From an uncultured Campylobacter sp. (GTDB lineage: Bacteria; Campylobacterota; Campylobacteria; Campylobacterales; Campylobacteraceae), in the NCBI RefSeq assembly GCF_938039205.1, contig NZ_CALHVM010000004.1, forward strand, positions 1 to 23,749: 23,749 nucleotides of DNA, given 5' to 3'. Each line of letters begins with the position of its first letter. Position 1 is the stretch's first letter. Both the position numbers and the translations under genes were made by a program. Below, piece by piece: positions 7,221-14,946 of the stretch. Under the pieces are notes generated by a model. That model searched no databases. It was not told where the DNA came from and was given only the letters and a program-made list of their open reading frames with translations.

Positions 7221-8099
7221 ATGAAAATAGATTGGGAAAAAGTGGGCGGCCTTTTGCCTGCCGTCGTTCAAGAAAGCTCGAGCGGCGAGGTTTTGATGCT
7301 TGCTTATATGAACGAAGAGGCGCTAAATTTGAGCCTAAAAACCGGCTTTGCACACTATTTTTCGCGCACGAAAAACCGTATCTGGAAAAAGGGCGAGGAG
7401 AGCGGAAATACGCAGGCCATAGATGAGATTTTCCTAGACTGCGACAACGACACTATACTGCTCAAAGTCGTTCAAAACGGCGGCATAGCCTGCCACACCG
7501 GCGCAAAATCGTGCTTTTTTAGAAAAATTTCGGGAGACGGCGGCGAGTCAAATTTAGCTAGCGTTGACGGGCAAAATTTGACGCGAGAGCAAAATTTAAA
7601 TCAAGCCAAAAAGCCGATCTACGGCATAATCGACGAGGTTTATCACGCGATATTAGACCGCAAGCTAAACGCCGATCCGCAGACCTCGTACGTCGCGAGC
7701 TTGTTTAAAAAAGGCGAAAACGCGATCCTAAAAAAGGTAGGAGAGGAGGCTACGGAGCTAGTGATGGCGTGTAAGGACGCCTCGGTGCGCAAAAATGAAA
7801 CTGCACAGTTTAACTCTGCCGCAAACGGCGGTCAAATTTCGTCAAATTTAACCCAAAACGAAAATTTTGCTAAAATTTCAAACGAAAATGCCGCAAACCA
7901 AAACAGCCAAACCGAGACGTCTCAAAACCTAAAGCTAAAAACACCGACCGAGGAGATCGTCTACGAGGCGGCGGATCTATGTTTTCACTCGCTAGTGGCG
8001 CTGGCGCTGCACGGAGTGCACCCAGACCGCATCAAGGCCGAGCTCGCGCGCCGTTTCGGACTAAGCGGTATCGAGGAAAAAAACTCGCGAAAAGGTTAG
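7221..8099 (+). CDS. hisIE: Bifunctional HisIE: phosphoribosyl-AMP cyclohydrolase / phosphoribosyl-ATP pyrophosphatase, with low-complexity insertion
   Basis: Catalyses steps 2 and 3 of histidine synthesis. The N-terminal HisI domain (1-103) shows PAVVQ, SGEVLMLAYMN, FSRTKNRIWKKGEESGNTQ, the Mg site DCDND (73-77) and the zinc cysteines C91 (ACHTG) and C98. The C-terminal HisE domain has SYVASLFKKGENAILKKVGE (156-175), the metal-binding EE at 175-176, then EEIVYEAADLCFHSL (244-258) and the terminal ELARRFG. At 292 residues it is far longer than usual HisIE (about 200-240). The excess is a widened linker (about 104-131) and a ~55-residue Asn/Gln/Ser-rich insertion (about 187-241) between the two metal-binding helices of HisE, where related proteins have only a short turn. 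The insertion DNA carries several AAATTT motifs. Key residues on both sides are intact, so activity is likely retained. Confidence 0.93.
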   Translation: MKIDWEKVGGLLPAVVQESSSGEVLMLAYMNEEALNLSLKTGFAHYFSRTKNRIWKKGEESGNTQAIDEIFLDCDNDTILLKVVQNGGIACHTGAKSCFFRKISGDGGESNLASVDGQNLTREQNLNQAKKPIYGIIDEVYHAILDRKLNADPQTSYVASLFKKGENAILKKVGEEATELVMACKDASVRKNETAQFNSAANGGQISSNLTQNENFAKISNENAANQNSQTETSQNLKLKTPTEEIVYEAADLCFHSLVALALHGVHPDRIKAELARRFGLSGIEEKNSRKG

Positions 8100-8178
8100 G
8101 GCGGTCAAATTTGGCACGCTTTGTGCAGGAGGATTTTAAATTTGGCTCGCCGCAAGGCAAACGAAGCAAAGAGGCAAG

Positions 8179-8705
8179 ATGATAAACGAACTAAAACAAG
8201 GCTTAAATTTCTATCTGACGCACCTTGGCTGGGTGGATTTTGCCGCCTATATCTGGATGTTTTTGACCTTTTTAGCGCTTGTTTCGCTTTGCATTTACGT
8301 CGCGTCAAAGTCCTTTTTCGCGGGCTTTGCGCTGATGATCGTTACTATCGCGGGGCTTGGATGCGGGGCGTATTTTATGCCTAAGCTTTTAGATGAAAAT
8401 TTGCGAACCCGCTCGCTCGAGCTAGTCTCAACCAAGCAGCTTGAGTACTCAAACACGTTGCTTGTGGATCTGCGCCTCACAAATCTCTCCAAAAAACCGT
8501 TTAACTACTGCGAAATCGGGCTTAGCTTTTACAAAAACTCGGGCAATACGCTGCGCCGATACGCAAACGAGCTAAAGCCGTTTTTGAGAGAAAATATCGT
8601 GCTAAAAGACGCGCTAGACATAAACGCGACGCGCGAGATCACGCACGTGGTAAATAACTTTCGCGCGCAGGACTACAACGTAACGACAAGTTCGGAGTGC
8701 TTTTG
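8179..8705 (+). CDS. DUF2393-like membrane protein, first of a pair
   Basis: 175 residues; the stop TGA is at 8704-8706. Two hydrophobic segments (about 21-42 and 46-68) are followed by a ~105-residue soluble domain predicted outside the cytoplasm, with beta-strand-like stretches (NTLLVDLRLTNLSKKPFNYCEIGLSFYK). The arrangement of two membrane helices plus a beta domain describing 'new and lost' conserved strands matches DUF2393 of Campylobacter and Helicobacter, as far as I can judge from memory. The function is unknown. It starts 79 bases after hisIE with a ribosome site GAGGCAAG, so it may belong to the same transcript. The next gene, of the same architecture, overlaps its stop codon. Cysteines C112 and C174 in the soluble domain could pair. 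Confidence 0.7.
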
Positions 8706-9239
8706 ATGGAAGGGTATTTTAACATATTTCACCTCATCGTGCTTGCGGTTTTGGCGCTACTATCGGTACTTTTCGCGCTTATCGCCCGCGGCGAGAAAAA
8801 TCCTAAATTTTTTAAAATTTACATCGCGATAAACGTAATAGCGACGCTGACGCTTGGATATTTTTTCATGATGATCGTGGATAAATACACCAAAAAGGCC
8901 GTGCTGACGGAGTTTTCCGGCCACCGCGTGCTAAGAAACGAAACTATCGTGTTTAAGGGCTCGCTGCGAAATACGGGCGAGTTTAGCATCGCAAACTGCG
9001 ATCTGACCGTCAAACTCATCAACAACCCCGTGAGTAAGGACACGATCGCGGGCTCCATCTTTAAGCCTAGCGGACTATCGCTATTTTCGCGCGGCGAGGA
9101 GCGCTCAAACGTCGCGGAGATCACCGCTAGCGTCGCTAAAAATATCGCGCCGAAGCAGATACGAAATTTTAGCCTCTCGATGCCGTATCCGTCGTACTTT
9201 GCTAATACCCAAACGATAACGAAGCTCGAGTGCAGATAG
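8706..9239 (+). CDS. DUF2393-like membrane protein, second of a pair
   Basis: 177 residues from the ATG at 8706, which overlaps the TGA of the upstream gene (TGATG). I prefer it to the in-frame GTG at 8697 because GGAG at 8694-8697 is correctly spaced before the ATG. The overlap suggests translational coupling and equal amounts of both proteins. Architecture copies its neighbour: two membrane helices (about 8-27 and 36-57), then a domain with strands (NETIVFKGSLRNTGEFSIANCDLTV). Both domains contain a phrase of the type L-x-N-x-x-x-x-x-x-x-x-C, so the pair probably arose by duplication and may form a heteromer. The function is unknown. A likely terminator follows at 9271-9292. Confidence 0.7.
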   Translation: MEGYFNIFHLIVLAVLALLSVLFALIARGEKNPKFFKIYIAINVIATLTLGYFFMMIVDKYTKKAVLTEFSGHRVLRNETIVFKGSLRNTGEFSIANCDLTVKLINNPVSKDTIAGSIFKPSGLSLFSRGEERSNVAEITASVAKNIAPKQIRNFSLSMPYPSYFANTQTITKLECR

Positions 9240-9270
9240 GGCGCGGGCAAATTTACTCGAATGCGATATA

Positions 9271-9292
9271 AAAACCTCCAAAGGAGCTTTTT
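9271..9292 (+). terminator. Candidate terminator after the DUF2393 pair
   Basis: AAAACCTCC (9271-9279) and GGAGCTTTT (9283-9291) pair with one C-C mismatch around an AAA loop and end in a T-run. It lies 32 bases after the stop codon. Confidence 0.45.
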
Positions 9293-9709
9293 GTTGAAGG
9301 TAGGTATAAACACAAAAATCACGATCTTGTCGATGTTCTTAAAAATAACAAGCGTAGAAATAAAAAATAAACATATATAGTCCGTTCAAAAATTCCGAAA
9401 AAGAAATTTAGAGAAATTTTATAGTGTTTTTAGCTCGATATGGAAGTGGTATAAATAGCGGAGTTTATTAAAATTTCATAAAAAAAATCGATAAAATAGC
9501 CAAAAATATCAGAATTTTATGGCCGGAGTGCATGATAAAATATTTAATTTTAGAATAGATTTCTGGCTCGTATGCCTACTTGGTTAAAAACTTACTACTT
9601 TATAACATTTCTTGGCTTGTGGTTGCTAGTAAAACGGCATACTAAAGTGCGACGTTCAAGTTTGTTTATATAGCCTAAAACTATTTTGCAAATGAATTGA
9701 TGCCGATGT

Positions 9710-9938
9710 CGCCTAGATGTAGCGACTTTAATGACCCGCTATCTATTCTGATTACCGGAAGGCTTACGATGGTTTGTTGGATTGCGGAGATGAGGTTATA
9801 GTGACACAAAGAACTCAAAGAATAATTTAATTGCGATGCGCTTACCGTTTGTTAAGACGAAGCTAGAAGGATAGCGAAGTAGAGGTTAGATGTAATAACG
9901 GTAATATGTTAAATAGATTATTATATTCGCTTAACTGA
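9710..9938 (+). pseudogene. Remnant of an IS1-family-like transposase (C-terminal part)
   Basis: One plus-strand frame from 9738 to 9938, broken by two stop codons, reads PAIYSDYRKAYDGLLDC, then EVIVTQRTQRII, LRCAYRLLRRS and NNGNMLNRLLYSLN. This follows the order of the C-terminal part of IS1 InsB (the WMTDGWPLYES, VISKRYTQRIE, LRQHLARLGRKS and terminal helix blocks), including the DDE-type aspartate in YSDYRKAYD. A neighbouring frame just upstream (9710-9748) reads RLDVATLMTRYLF, resembling ERTMATLGRLMSLL. The gene is broken by frameshifts and stops, and the N-terminal half is not recognisable. The resemblance comes from memory of the family, so the call is moderate. Confidence 0.45.
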
Positions 9939-9960
9939 TCTTAATTTTAAAAATTTTATG

Positions 9961-9988
9961 AAAATAGAAAGGGCGAAGACCGCCCCTT
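9961..9988 (-). terminator. Rho-independent terminator of aqpZ
   Basis: On the minus strand AAGGGGCG (9988-9981) pairs with CGCCCTTT (9975-9968), eight pairs with one G-U, around a 5-base loop, followed by CTATTTT. It lies 16 bases after the aqpZ stop codon. Confidence 0.75.
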
Positions 9989-10004
9989 GAAGTATAAAGT
10001 GTGA

Positions 10005-10715
10005 TTATTTTGCGCTTTTGCAGCAGCCGCATGTGCAGCCCATAACTTTATAGATGATAGCTCCGATGATCGCTCCAACGATAGGCGCAACCCAGAAAAG
10101 CCAAAGCTGCTCTAATGCCCAACCGCCCTGAAATATCGCAACGCCGGTTGAACGAGCTGGGTTAACTGATGTGTTTGTGATAGGTATCGAGATAAGGTGG
10201 ATAAGTGTCAAACCAAGGCCAATAGCGATCGGTGCAAAGCCTTTTGGCGCACGCTCATCAGTCGCACCTAAGATGATGATAAGGAAAAACGCAGTTAAAA
10301 CCACCTCAGCAACTAGCGCTGAAACTAGACTGTAGCCATTTGGTGAGTGCTCGCCGTATCCGTTGCTAGCAAAACCACTCGCAGTAGCGTCAAATCCAGC
10401 CTTACCTGAAGCGATAAGATATAGCACGGCAGCAGCTGCGATCGCTCCGATAACTTGTGCGATGACGTAAGGCACGAAGTCTTTTTTGTCAAATCTTCCG
10501 CCAACTAGTAGGCCAACTGATACAGCTGGATTGAAGTGGCCGCCGCTGATGTGACCAACTGCATAAGCCATCGTAAGAACCGTAAGGCCAAACGCTAGCG
10601 AAACTCCGACAAATCCGATACCAAGCTCTGGGAAAGCCGCTGCAAATACTGCACTGCCGCAACCTCCAAAAACTAACCAAAATGTACCAAAAAACTCAGC
10701 TAAATATTTTTTCAT
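10005..10715 (-). CDS. aqpZ: Aquaporin Z, water channel
   Basis: Inner-membrane water channel of 236 residues with six membrane helices. Both pore motifs are present: NPA at 62-64 (GGHFNPAVSVG) and NPA at 185-187 (NTSVNPARSTG). The selectivity-filter residues fit water-specific AqpZ: F42, H173, T182 and R188, with the same spacing as E. coli F43, H174, T183 and R189, so it is not a glycerol facilitator. The C-terminus ends MGCTCGCCKSAK, four cysteines in six residues; E. coli AqpZ has no such tail. The ribosome site is AAGGGAAGAG before the ATG. Codon use has fewer GCG/CGC-type codons than assT or dapB. The gene stands alone between gene debris, with its own promoter and terminator, so recent acquisition is plausible but not shown. 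Confidence 0.95.
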   Translation of the reverse strand: MKKYLAEFFGTFWLVFGGCGSAVFAAAFPELGIGFVGVSLAFGLTVLTMAYAVGHISGGHFNPAVSVGLLVGGRFDKKDFVPYVIAQVIGAIAAAAVLYLIASGKAGFDATASGFASNGYGEHSPNGYSLVSALVAEVVLTAFFLIIILGATDERAPKGFAPIAIGLGLTLIHLISIPITNTSVNPARSTGVAIFQGGWALEQLWLFWVAPIVGAIIGAIIYKVMGCTCGCCKSAK

Positions 10716-10754
10716 CTCTTCCCTTTTAGGTAAATTTAAAAGCGCGCGATTTTA
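10716..10754 (-). promoter_or_regulatory. Likely aqpZ promoter region
   Basis: A TAAAAT hexamer reads on the minus strand at 10754-10749 (GCTAAAATCGC), about 35 bases before the start codon. It is a one-mismatch -10 box. The strong ribosome site AAAAGGGAAGAG lies next to the ATG. Confidence 0.4.
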
Positions 10755-11351
10755 GCATAAATTTGTAACTTTGCAAAATATTTTATAGTCTAAATCTTAT
10801 AACATAATGTCTCATGGAGCGTTTTGGTATTTGTTCCGGTTGTTTAGCTCGCGTCTCGGATTTGCTAAAAACTTAACGGTATCGATATCAAGATTCTCCG
10901 AGCTTGACGTGCGGCACCTAGCGTAAGCGCATATTTTTTACATTTTTGCTGTTCTCTACGTACCGTTAAACCGATATTTGCATATCTATTAGTTATCATC
11001 TAAGTTGTTAAATTTTACTCATAGACCACGATCTGTATGCCGTCCGGAAAGAGCGTATTTGCTAAAACCGTCGCTGTTTTTCTCATAATTCAAAGCAAAA
11101 AGTATCCTTAAATATAAGCCTTTAAAATCAAAACAAAAATTAAAAACGCGAAGAATTATCTTGAACTAAATTGCGATAAGAGCCGGGTTGATCGTAAAAA
11201 GCTTCTAGACATTAAGTGTTGGGGCTTTATTTTCCGCAATCAAGCCCGTAGTCATTTGACGGTTTTTTACGCTTATCGCTGAATGCGGCGGAAATATAGC
11301 CGCAGTTGTATGGTAAATATTAAAAAGTCGCATGGGTGACCGAAAATACTT
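10755..11351. other. Region without an intact gene; possible decayed coding DNA
   Basis: About 600 bases hold no open frame of useful length. On the minus strand short fragments look coding-like, for example IDTVKFLANPRRELNNRNKY ending in a stop at 10812, and LFNIYHTTAAIFPPHSA near 11320-11270. They are too short and broken to assign. A minus-strand frame of 23 codons from an ATG at about 11085 is not supported by a ribosome site. GGGCTT/AAGCCC arms near 11222-11247 form a weak hairpin without a T-run. Confidence 0.35.
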
Positions 11352-12823
11352 TTAATCCAAAATCGTTAATCGCCCCTCGACGTCTTGCCTAACGGCTTTA
11401 TGCGAATTTAAATACTCAGCCAAGATATCCAAACAAGAAGTGGAAATCATCTTAGGAGCGCCGAAATTTTTCACGTGCTCAAAACTGACGCCAAAAAAGC
11501 TTTCAAGGTTACAGTAATGATAATTTTGCAAACCGACCGTAAAAATACCGTCATCGGGCATTTCTACCCCTGATAAGTTAGACTTACGATTTCTCGGCGG
11601 GAGCGGGAATAGGCGAGTTTTAGCCCCTGCGATAACTGATAAAATTCCGTTGTTCCCAAAAAGGCGTCGTCTCGCAGTAGATAGCACATCATTTGGCGAA
11701 AGGTTCGGCCGTCCGCTCTGAGCATATAAACGCCGTCATCATAAGGAAAAATTTCGGCCAAGCCCCCATACTCTACGATCGGCCCTAGCTTTTCGCCCCG
11801 AATACTGCCTGAGCCAAGCAACATAATATCTATGCCTAGGCTGTTTTTGAAAATATCGGCAAACAAATTTCCCAAAGCCGTTTCGGTGTTGCGCTGCGGG
11901 TGCGTTAGCGGACAGCTAAAACGAGTGATGACGCGAGTATATTTTTGATCGGTTACGCTCTTATATTTTCGAATCAAATTCTCTATTTGTTCGTCGACCG
12001 GGCAGTACTTGTCGTTTATTGGGATGCACTGCCATTTGTAGCTTTCGATGCTGTTGGTGTCGGTATTTACCACGATATCAAATCGACCGATCTGGTCGGT
12101 ACCGACGCCCGCTTGGGCGATCAAAATATCGTTTACGACGTAAGGCTGCTCCATCAAGGTATGAGAATGCCCTCCGATAATCAGATCGACGCCCCATTCG
12201 GGTCGTAGCATGGCGGCTAGCTCTTTATCTGATTCAAAACCGATATGGGTCAGCAAAACCGTAAAATCTATATCGATTCGGTTGTATGTGTTGCAGATTC
12301 ACCCGACCTCTTGTGCCGCCTTTTCGATTCCGATGAAAGAACCGATCAGGTGGTCTTGCTTGGCCTGCGCCAAAACCGCATCGGTAATGATACCGATAAA
12401 AAGGATTTTCATGCCGTCAAGCTCCATGATGTAGCAAGGCGGAAATAGACGGGCGTGATTGGTTTTGATAAACAAATTTGCGTTTATGATTGGAAACTGG
12501 GCGCACTTTTCAATAAAAAGCAAATGTGGAATACCGTAATCTAGCTCGTGATTGCCTACCGTAGCAATATCGGGCGCCAGGGCGTTCATGATCTCGATCG
12601 TAAAAATCCCTTTGTACTCCGAATCGATAATCGAGCCTCGAAACATATCACCGGCAATAGCGTAGATAACGTTTTTCTCTGTTTGGCGGACTTGATTTAT
12701 ATAGCCGGACAGCATAGAGACGCCGCCTACTAGCTTGTCGTCTATTTGCTCGGCTAAAAAGTCTCCATGCAAATCATTGGAGTGAAGTAGGGTTAGTTTT
12801 TTTAAATTTGGCGTGGGATTCAT
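11352..12823 (-). pseudogene. 5'-nucleotidase / bifunctional metallophosphatase, broken by a stop codon and a frameshift
   Basis: An intact version would hydrolyse nucleotides or 2',3'-cyclic nucleotides with a binuclear metal site. The phosphatase domain shows LLHSNDLHGD (metal D-x-H), AGDMFRG, VGNHELDYG, then LTHIG and IIGGHSHT. The C-terminal substrate domain shows RNTETALGNLFADIF and LGSGSIRG. Two lesions break it. An in-frame TGA at 12301-12299 (codon 175) interrupts EKAAQEVG-stop-ICNTYNRIDIDFTVLLTHIG, with the frame unchanged on both sides. A one-base loss in the G run at 11570-11567 shifts TYQG out of VEMPDDGIFTVGLQNYHYCN. No signal peptide precedes the ATG at 12823, although an overlapping upstream mini-ORF (12820-12900) is hydrophobic. 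The ribosome site is AGGGAGG. Confidence 0.88.
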
Positions 12824-12900
12824 CTGGTCGCCTCCCTAGAGAAAAAAGCGGTAGAAACGAAAAGAATTTTAAGTGGTAAAATAAAATGTTCGCAAACCAT
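12820..12900 (-). CDS. Small hydrophobic ORF overlapping the nucleotidase start (26 residues)
   Basis: On the minus strand an ATG at 12900 is preceded by AAGGAGA at good distance and encodes MVCEHFILPLKILFVSTAFF plus SREATR. The stop TGA overlaps the nucleotidase ATG (ATGA). The hydrophobic core resembles a signal sequence, so this may be a leader peptide giving coupled translation, or the displaced signal peptide of the broken nucleotidase. A direct fusion would need a frameshift, and an in-frame TAG lies just upstream of the nucleotidase ATG. No homologue is known to me. Confidence 0.4.
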   Translation of the reverse strand: MVCEHFILPLKILFVSTAFFSREATR

Positions 12901-13185
12901 AAAACACTCTCCTTATAGAAAATTTTATCGGTTTCTGATTCTTTTTTATTAGATTGCTTTCTTTCATGCGTCTTGCTTAAACTAAAACCGTTTTTGGCAG
13001 GAAATTTAAAGTCGCATATTGAACTAAAAATTTCGCAAAAACAATTTTATAGAGTCTTTAGGGCTATTTTTCTAAATTTGACTAGAAGATTGGCTCTGTA
13101 AAGGCAAGATATAAAAACTATGATTTTGCAATCTTTTAGTTTATTTTGAGCCGAGCGCAAATTTAAACTCGGCTCAAATTTAAAT
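12901..13185. other. Intergenic region between two pseudogenes
   Basis: AT-rich, no gene seen. It holds the AAGGAGA ribosome site of the small ORF at its start and the hairpin at 13145-13178 at its end; otherwise nothing recognisable. Confidence 0.5.
13145..13178. terminator. Hairpin with 11-bp perfect arms after the Sel1 pseudogene
   Basis: TTTGAGCCGAG (13145-13155) and CTCGGCTCAAA (13168-13178) are exact reverse complements around a 12-base loop. Being 8 bases past the minus-strand stop codon it is well placed to end that transcript. On the minus strand, however, the following bases are A-rich, so termination may be weak. Confidence 0.45.
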
Positions 13186-14567
13186 TTATTTACGATTTTT
13201 TATTGTATCTAGCCACTTGCAGCCGTCTTGATCGCCTTCATCGCAAGCCTTCTTAGCGATTCCCTCAATTCTTTTGCAAGTTGCAGTATCACCCAGCTTG
13301 CATGCTTTGTATCCATATTCCATCGCTTTGTTATTATCTGCTCTTACGAGGTCTAAAGCATAGAGGCACGTATATGCAAGCCCGTACTCGCAACCTTTGT
13401 CAAAAAAATACAACTTTTTTTCCGGATCGTTAGTATATTTTACGGCCTCGTAGCATCCTTGCGCATATCCGTATTCACAAGCTTTTTCGTAAAAATACAG
13501 CTGATTTTTCGGATCGTAGTTGTAGGAGCTTGCTATCTGGAAGCAAGCTTCGCCGTCATTTTTTTCTTCACAAGCAGATTTTTGTTTTTCTGAAGCTTCT
13601 TTTTTCTCGGTGATACTTGCAATCCGGTTGCAGGCGCTTGTATTTCCAAATTCGCAAGCTTTGTTATAAAAAAACAGCTTTTTTCCAGATCGTTTCTGTA
13701 ATAAGTATCTGCCAGCTGAATACAATCATAATTGTTCTTTTGTTCGGTACAAAAAAACTCTAGCCTCTTGCTCATGCCGCCTATCTTGTCGCACGCTGGG
13801 CCTTTTGGATTGTGTTTGCAAGCCATGGTATAAAGCTCTGTGGCTTTTTTATCGTCTTTCATGCTGTATTTATCGCTTTCATAGAGCGCGGCTAGATTGG
13901 CGCAGCCTTCTTTATATTGATCGTAGCAAAGTTTTTCTAAAATTTTCTTGCCCTTTTTGATGTCTTGTTTTTATGCCTACGCCATCCGTATAGAAGTGGC
14001 TCAGGATAGCGCACATATCATATATATCTCTATCGCACAATCCTTCATATAGATTAAACGATTTTTTATAATCCTTCTCTATACCCTGACCGTAATAATA
14101 CATATAGGCAAGATGTATGCAGGAGGTATTGTCTTTTCCGTCATCTTTTTGCGTACTTAAACGACTTCTCATAGTTTTTTTGTCTGTGTGCGATGGAAGC
14201 TAGCGTGCCGCAACTTTTAGCATCTTTTGCTTTGCAAGCCGCATCGCGTTTTTCCTCAAGCTCTTTTGGATATCCCTTTTCGCAGCATAGCTGGACCTTG
14301 TTTTTTGAATAATCGCAACACTTTTTGTAGTACTCCGTGACCATTTCCGAATCGCAAGGCATGTCTGGGTCCGTATTGTCATAATGCTTCGCGAGTCGTT
14401 CGCAAGACAACCAACTTTTCTCTTTCAGGCAACCCTCTTTATCGTAGGCGACGGCCTCTACGGTTTTACCGGCCGATCTTAGTTTGCTCTGCGATTACAG
14501 TACTGCTTTCCGCATGAGCGGATATTGCAAGCAATGCAACAAAAAAGATGAAAACTAGTTTATTCAT
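13186..14567 (-). pseudogene. Hcp-like cysteine-rich Sel1-repeat protein, secreted, broken by four frameshifts
   Basis: The ATG at 14567 starts a signal peptide (MNKLVFIFFVALLAISAHA). The rest is a chain of Sel1-like repeats, each with a C-x7-C pair, as in Helicobacter cysteine-rich proteins (CEFGNTSAC, CEYGYAQGC, CEYGLAYTC, CKLGDTATC, CDEGDQDGC). Joined across frames it would be about 460 residues. Frames change four times: between about 14505 and 14466; at an A run (plus-strand T5, 14146-14150); at 13968-13972 (T5); and at 13679-13684 (T6). The protein sequence continues sensibly across each, e.g. YAK-DDGKDNTSC and NDLEK-KLFFYNKACEFG. Three of the four sites are homopolymers, so either real decay or homopolymer errors are possible. 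An intact protein would be periplasmic or secreted, with disulfide-stabilised helical repeats for protein binding. Confidence 0.82.
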
Positions 14568-14946
14568 AGCGATCTACTTGTATAAAATTTATTTATCTAT
14601 TATTATACTGATCTTATTAACCCATTAAGTATTATAGCCTATTATCTTAATTTTAGCAATATATTTTATTTTTTAAGTATTGTTTTAAATTTGGCATTCA
14701 AACCCTATATCTAAAACATTTTGTTGAATTTTTATTATAAAATTGGTAGTGTTTTTATAATAAAAATAACCATGTCATTTAATAGTATTTGTGGCGTTCT
14801 TGTGAGTCTAGGAGATAAAATCTATTGTATTTGTCGGGCGTGATCTATAGTTTGGTGCTAAAGTTTTTAACTTTTGGGGCGCGATAGATGAAGCGGTTTT
14901 AAAACCGACAAAAACGATAGGATAACCTATCACTTTTACGTTTTAA
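14568..14946. other. AT-rich intergenic region with receptor terminators
   Basis: No gene seen in 379 bases; 14580-14780 is the most AT-rich stretch of the window. The end nearest the TonB receptor holds a perfect palindrome CGGTTTTAAAACCG (14893-14906) and the terminator at 14910-14933. Confidence 0.5.
14910..14933 (-). terminator. Rho-independent terminator of the TonB-dependent receptor
   Basis: On the minus strand GATAGG (14931-14926) pairs with CCTATC (14921-14916) around a 4-base loop, then GTTTTTG. It lies 15 bases after the receptor stop codon. The palindrome at 14893-14906 just beyond may add to it. Confidence 0.7.

Larger units (their letters stand above)
9240..10004. other. Convergent intergenic region with mobile-element debris
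   Basis: 765 bases without an intact gene, between plus-strand DUF2393 genes and minus-strand aqpZ. Terminators lie at both ends. The interior from about 9380 is AT-rich. The part 9710-9938 reads as a decayed IS1-like transposase. I saw no clear terminal inverted repeats or target duplications. Confidence 0.5.

Noticed and set aside
8819..9322. Minus-strand open frame of 167 codons
   Set aside because: It lies antisense to the second DUF2393 gene, has no ribosome site, and resembles no protein; the plus-strand frame has membrane helices and a coupled start.
9261..9380. Plus-strand frame of 39 codons (MRYKNLQRSFLLKVGIN...)
   Set aside because: It runs through the likely terminator at 9271-9292 and has no homologue I know; probably chance.
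12299..12301. In-frame TGA as selenocysteine
   Set aside because: The position is a linker between phosphatase motifs, not an active site; no nearby hairpin of bSECIS type is evident, and the gene has a second lesion.
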